Source of the DNA: Daedaleopsis sinensis
Taxonomy: Eukaryota > Basidiomycota > Agaricomycetes > Polyporales > Polyporaceae
Direction of reading: 5' to 3'
NCBI GenBank assembly: GCA_033807695.1
Contig: CM066304.1
Location: 558,001 to 622,000 of the forward strand
DNA length: 64,000 bases
Position 1 is the first letter of the stretch. Every line of letters starts with the position of its first letter. The notes below the pieces were generated by a model. That model was given only the letters and a program-made list of their open reading frames with translations. It was not told the origin of the DNA and ran no database searches. A program made the position numbers and the translations under genes. Shown piece by piece: positions 59,440 through 64,000 of this stretch.

Positions 59440-62085
59440 AAAAAATTATTCAATGAGCCAGGACCACGCAGGCACCAGTAGCACCTCGTGGTTCCGTGAG
59501 CCCTGCGAAGGAAGACTGCAATAGTACGGAGGTCAGACTGGACAGAAAGAAACAGACTTGTACGATACTCGGCGAACACACCACCTGCACATTCACGAGC
59601 TCGACACAGAGATACATTTCGTGGAGAACTCCATCACGCTCCGACGCTCGCGCACCGCCTCGTGGAGGCGTCCCCAGTTGATCCACCACTCCTCTGCCGC
59701 ATCCCCGGCGTCGTACAGGAAGATGTCCGCGATCTGCTCGAACTGGCCCTTGACTGTGCCCTCGTCCCAGTCGCCCAGCTCTCGTGAGATGGCCGCATCG
59801 CGCGCGTCCCTTTCCGGCCCTGGTGGAAGGGCGAACGTCTGTGCACTCTCCGTGTCGCAGCGGACGACCATTTGACAGCGCTTCTTACGAAGCTCCTCGT
59901 ATGCGCTCAGGAAGGTCGATATTTGGTCCAAACTGGATAGATGGGAGAGGAGCGAGCCGAGGACCACAGCGTCTTCGACGGCCATGCTGGTCGTGTTAGT
60001 CCCGGCCGGCTGCGTGGAGTTAAGTGTAGTACGGGTTAGAGGGGAGACTCCGACTACTGACCAGGGTAGGGTGCGCTGCGTCGCCCAAAAGCACTATCCT
60101 CTCTGTTGAATCTACCCAATCAACCTTTGAATCTTTGCGTAGCATGTGTGGGGTGCGGATGACGTGCGGCGATAGTCGGATTAGTCGTTGTATGCTGAAA
60201 ATCGCTCGTGTCAGTGCCCGCCACAGAAAGTCGGATGTATCGTATACATACACTGAGCATTGATTGGCCATCACTACCTCCTCTGACGGATGAAGTTCCT
60301 CCCAACCCTCTTCACCACCTTGGTTCGCATCATTCCATACGAAAACGCTGAAGTAGTATTCTTTTCCACTGCGCTATACGCAATTATGTTTCAAGCAGCG
60401 ACATCGAGCTCATGGTCGAAATATCACCTACCATGGGATGTCCTTGAGATGGTGGCAGGATGAGCTACAACAACATGCGATAAACGCTCGACTCACCCAT
60501 AAAGCTAATGTGCTCGCCCATCCAGATGGGCCACTGGAAAGGAATTTGAGGACTCGAGGTTCGAACTAAGAAGAATATTACTTACCTCTTCAGCCATGAA
60601 AAGCGGTTTTAGATCTGCGTGTTGAGCAGCATCTTCTGCCTTGACCACGCCGGTATAAACGGCCAGTCCACCTGCGAGGGGTTGGTCCTCTGAGTCATTC
60701 TCGAGAACCACCCCGCGAACTGCGCTGTTACACCCGTCCGCACCGACGACAAGGTCAACGGTGAGTACTTCACCGCTCCCGAGAGTAATCACGGGACTGG
60801 GTGAGTCGTTTGTTCCTTGTTGTACTGAAGCGACCTCCATGTTCAGGTCAACTCTTGCTCCCACGTCAGTCGCGAGCCTATAGAGGATCCGAACCAAGTC
60901 CTCACGCTGCACGATAACTTCGATCATGTCATCAACAATGCGATAGCGTCTGAGGACTCACATGCATGAGGAGGAAGTCTCCGCCAGTCTCCGCCAACAC
61001 GGCGGGCTCCCAGCCCAGATAGCCTGCTCGCTCTCCTGTGTCGACTAGGCACTTTCTAGCCTTTCCCACATAGCGCGCAGTGCAGGACACTCACATCGAT
61101 AGAAGGGGTTACCGGTGCATCGTGTAGCTACTGCGTATAGTTCGTCATCTCCAATCCATTGTTGAAGAATCTTGCTGACATTGGGAGTAATCCTGTGGCC
61201 GCCGCTGGGCTTGTCGAGAGAATTCTTTTCTATGACCCTGACGCGATGACCGGACTTGCTAAGAATGTATGCGACGGCCAGGCCACCGATACCTAGCAGT
61301 GTACAATTCCCAAGGGAGATTGGCCGTGAGTTATGGTAGTAAGCTGCGTAGAATCTACTGTACTCACCTCCGCCGACTACCAGAATGTTGAGGCTTAGTG
61401 AAGCTTTACGAAAGACGACTGGCATAGCTGAATGGATGTGAAGAATCTAAGAAGGGGGGTATGGTGTTGCTGCGCTCATACGGTTTCTTAGCGGGCAGCG
61501 CTCCAAGAAGGCTGTGGAGTGCGTGGAATCGAGGGCGTCCGAGTACTCTCCGGACCAATGTAGCCCGGGGTTGATGACAACAGTAGTATACCAAGGACAC
61601 AGCTCGAGTAGAGATGGGCGCACATGAGAGTGTGGTTTATGCCGTTCACCAGAGATGCCACGCCCGGGACATCGGTAGTACCGTATGGGGGTACCTTTTA
61701 CTTTGATTGAGGTCAGCCTGTCTATCTCGGTGAAGTAGTAGACTTAATATTCGACATCTGCATCATTCGAGGGGAGTCCAACGCCTTGAGAGAGACTCAA
61801 CTCGAAGCTCGGCGCGGACAGTACCCATGGGCGAGCGAGACGCGCAGGGACGGGGTGTTCCGACCGTATGCCGATAGTCTTGGGCGCAACAGCTCACAAT
61901 GACAAGATATATCATGATGTCCCCGTGCATTCTAGCGGTGCAGATGTAAGATGGAAGGCTCGAGTTGGTGGGAGACAAGGGGCTGCGACGTCGCGACCCA
62001 GCGGCTGAAGCTGACGCTGACTCGGAAGTTTGAAGCATCCGAAGAACCTGCCCTGAAGTGAAGCCTGAGGCGCTCATGTTGTGGT
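59440..62085 (-). repeat. Right arm of the FAD-monooxygenase inverted repeat
   Basis: Inverted counterpart of 13,520-16,220. It includes the gene, about 150 bp of 3' flank and about 650 bp of 5' flank (for example AGGTCAGCCTGTCTATCTCG at about 61.71 kb). An ATG-started 104-codon frame at 61,763-62,077 lies in the flank. Its left-arm counterpart is not similarly open, so I do not call it a gene. Confidence 0.88.
59593..61425 (-). CDS. FAD-dependent monooxygenase, salicylate-hydroxylase-like (copy 2)
   Basis: This is the paralogue of the gene at 14,212-16,048 with the same exon plan. It starts MPVVFRKASLSLNILVVGGG, then IGGLAVAYILSKSGHRVRVI after a 75-bp intron, PSGGHRITPNVSKIL, REDLVRILYRLATDVG, VVGADGCNSAVRG and IVLLGDAAHPTL. 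The last exon (59,593-59,985) starts MAVEDAVVLGSLLSHL and ends KCISVSSS. FAD-contacting motifs are intact in both copies. Differences cluster in introns and at scattered positions (for example ASVQQG for TSVRQG, FSVFVWNDANQGG for FSLLVWNDPNHGG), consistent with two functional genes under constraint. Confidence 0.88.
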
Positions 62086-62425
62086 ATTCCAGAATCCAAC
62101 CGCGACCGCCGACAACGCGCGGGTACTGAAGCTATAATTACAATGCAACCATCGTCGAGCTCTCGGTATTCGTCTCATTCATCTTTGTCATTTCCGACAG
62201 CAACTTGAATACACAGTAAATTGAATACAAGCACACGACTGGCCGGGTCGGATGGCAACTAACTTCAGATCACGCACCGCCATGATAGCACCACCGGCCA
62301 TATACTAGTAAATCAAGGTGACTTGAGTCTTCAGAACGTTGATGACAGGATATCATGGCCGTGTTTAGCACGAAGCTTAACATACTTATGCGCAAGCCTC
62401 AGGCACATTTTCCTGTTCGCATATG
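62086..62425. other. AT-richer intergenic spacer
   Basis: This is the 3' flank of the methyltransferase gene and 5' flank of the inverted-repeat arm. It is more AT-rich than the surroundings and no gene is visible. Confidence 0.5.
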
Positions 62426-64000
62426 TCAGTTGAAGTTTGTCAATAGACAACATGATAACCCCACCGGCCGAGTGAACGTCCAGCAGTTCAACGTTGTGTA
62501 TCCTCGTGCGAAGCCGACCTCCGCGTACGCGAACATATAGAGCCACTTGCGCCGGAACGCTTCAAGCTCTCGCGGGTCTTCGAGTCGGGGGAATCGCTCT
62601 TTCAGCTCTTCGACCACTTCGCCTTTGAAGTTCTTCTCCAGTCGCCTAAGCAGCGGCGAAGTACATTGTTATTATGGTGTCAGGATTTCGGGACAGGCCA
62701 ACACATACCTCCCCCACTCACGAAGTACGCGAGGATAGTCTTGGGGTAGGATCGCATCAGTGCAACACTATGTGGTAACCACAAAGTGACGTACGAATGG
62801 TAGTGTCATCAAGGTCCGTGAAGACGAATCCACCAGGCACGGCTTCCTGTGCGGCGATTGCCAAGGACGTCGCACTATGGAGATAGACGTTAGGCCAATG
62901 GTATCGGCGACAAAAGTCATCCGCCCTGTATTCTGAATATCAGCAATGCGTATACGCAATGACTGTAGACTCACTGATAGTCCCGATGTCTGTGCTCAGG
63001 TTGGCTCGTCGAGGTGATTACAATTGATGCTCTATCGCGTTTCATAGCCCAGTCAATCACTCGGAAAAACGTGCTTGTGTACGCTTTCCCGACTGCCTAG
63101 AGAAGGATATACGCATTACGATGTCAGATTCAAGAGGGAAGAGACATCAAGATAGCGCGGCATACCTCAATCATCTCGCAGGATATCAGTGCATCGAACG
63201 CATGTTCAAAGTCCCGGGGGAGGTTGCGATAGTCGCACAAGTGGACCCTTACACGATCGCGGACGCCGGCCGCTTCGGCACGTTCTTCCACTAATGTCTT
63301 CTGCTCTTGAGAGAGAGTAACTGTGTCGACCGTACAGCCAAGTCGGGCAGCCTGCCTATAGTCAGCAAAAGTATGTATAAGTGAATGCGACCTAATACCG
63401 CAATGGCCATAGCGCCCCAGCCGGAGCCAATCTCCAATAATCTGTCACCGGCACGGAGACGTGCCTTGCGTATTATATCTTGAATCTTGCGTTGTTGAGC
63501 GGCTTCTAGGTCCCCCGGAGTGGGACCATGTGTGAGGTCGCCGCGCACGCCATTCTCAGCTTCGCTCCACAATGCGCACGAGTACATCATTTCGTCGCTA
63601 AGAAATGCCTATCTCGTGGTCAGCGACATATTAGTCTGGATTGATATCAGAGGGCTACCTGGAAGAATGAGTTTGACGTGTTATAAGCAAACTCCTAGAA
63701 CAGGCGAGTGATTAGAACTAGAGTACAATGCAACGGTACTCGGGCGATGTACTCACCACATGGCGCTTCGCCATAGACACATTGTGGCGGCTGAAGCCTC
63801 GGATTACCACGGCTGAGTACCGCGCGAAAAGTCCGCTGATACTGCTTTCCAGGCCGGCGAGGCTGCCTCGATTATCCAGCCAAAGCTGCACTGAAGTGTG
63901 AGAGTCGCATGTGCAGCACAACGGCCATGAACTCACGATGAACATTTCCTTGAGGCTCGAGATGTCAACGTCACCCCACATGTAGCCCTCTGCGACTGGA
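62426..64000 (-). CDS. Cyclopropane-fatty-acyl-phospholipid-synthase-like methyltransferase (5' end outside window)
   Basis: This is the 3' part of a multi-exon gene running off the right edge. Family members methylenate or methylate unsaturated acyl chains or sphingolipids using S-adenosylmethionine. Visible in order: AEGYMWGDVDISSLKEMFI (63.94-64.0 kb), MMYSCALWSEAENG, RKARLRAGDRLLEIGSGWGA (the SAM-binding GSGWG loop), a segment with TVTLSQEQKTLVEE, CDYRNLPRDFEHAFDALISC then EMIEAVG, RASIVITSTSQPEHR, GGFVFTDLDDTTI, and the C-terminal RKWLYMFAYAEVGFARGYTT ending LLTNFN. The motif order and the AYAEVGF-type C-terminus are typical of CFA synthases. The N-terminal region cannot be judged. Confidence 0.88.

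Noticed and set aside
61763..62077. A 104-codon ATG-started frame upstream of the right FAD monooxygenase
   Set aside because: The counterpart in the left inverted-repeat arm is not open in the same way and no domain is seen.

Overview
The window is nuclear DNA of a filamentous basidiomycete, probably an agaricomycete of the wood-rot type. The supporting evidence is short (about 50-70 bp) GT-AG introns in nearly every gene, GC-rich coding sequence, and the families DUF6533 (three genes) and DUF6535, which are largely confined to basidiomycetes. I cannot name a species. Exon boundaries were read by eye, so gene ends are firmer than individual splice sites.

Layout. 1-5,445 is an inverted copy of a repeat I call E. 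5.9-25 kb is a conventional gene block: a PaiB-like FMN-binding protein (-), a DUF6533 membrane protein (+), a phenol 2-monooxygenase (-), a salicylate-hydroxylase-like FAD monooxygenase (+), a second DUF6533 protein (-), and a complete membrane hybrid histidine kinase, HHK (-). From about 22.5 to 53.35 kb lies a tandem array with a unit of about 9.2-9.6 kb. Each unit is [5' part of the HHK gene, minus strand] + [E] + [F]. The first unit starts inside the intact HHK. Three more HHK pieces follow (32.5, 42.1 and 51.5 kb). They keep the membrane sensor exons but stop at the phospho-acceptor histidine. 53.35-64 kb returns to conventional genes: a third DUF6533 protein (+), a DUF6535 protein (-), a second copy of the FAD monooxygenase (-, inverted relative to the first) and the 3' part of a cyclopropane-fatty-acyl-phospholipid-synthase-like methyltransferase (-), which runs off the window.

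E contains no gene I recognise. It is made of GC-rich blocks of about 210-240 bp that share a degenerate peptide (QQQGTQ..Y then GNGAFNLVGN), followed by reiterated exon-like modules bounded by GTAAGT/GTGAGT and CAG. F looks like the 3' part of a plus-strand multi-exon gene. Copies of E are mosaics: some blocks fall into two sequence types, shared by the left inverted copy and unit 2 versus units 1 and 3, whereas the right half of unit 1 matches unit 2 at a fixed 9,580-bp offset. This points to repeated unequal exchange or gene conversion. A 14-bp string, TATAGAGTATGGCC, marks the HHK/E junction in every unit, the end of the inverted E and the end of the array.

Functionally, the phenol hydroxylase and the two flavin monooxygenases would fit breakdown of aromatic compounds. 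The HHK would be a membrane stress or nutrient sensor feeding a phosphorelay. The array multiplies only its sensor half next to a rapidly rearranging repeat gene, and this is the most unusual feature of the window.
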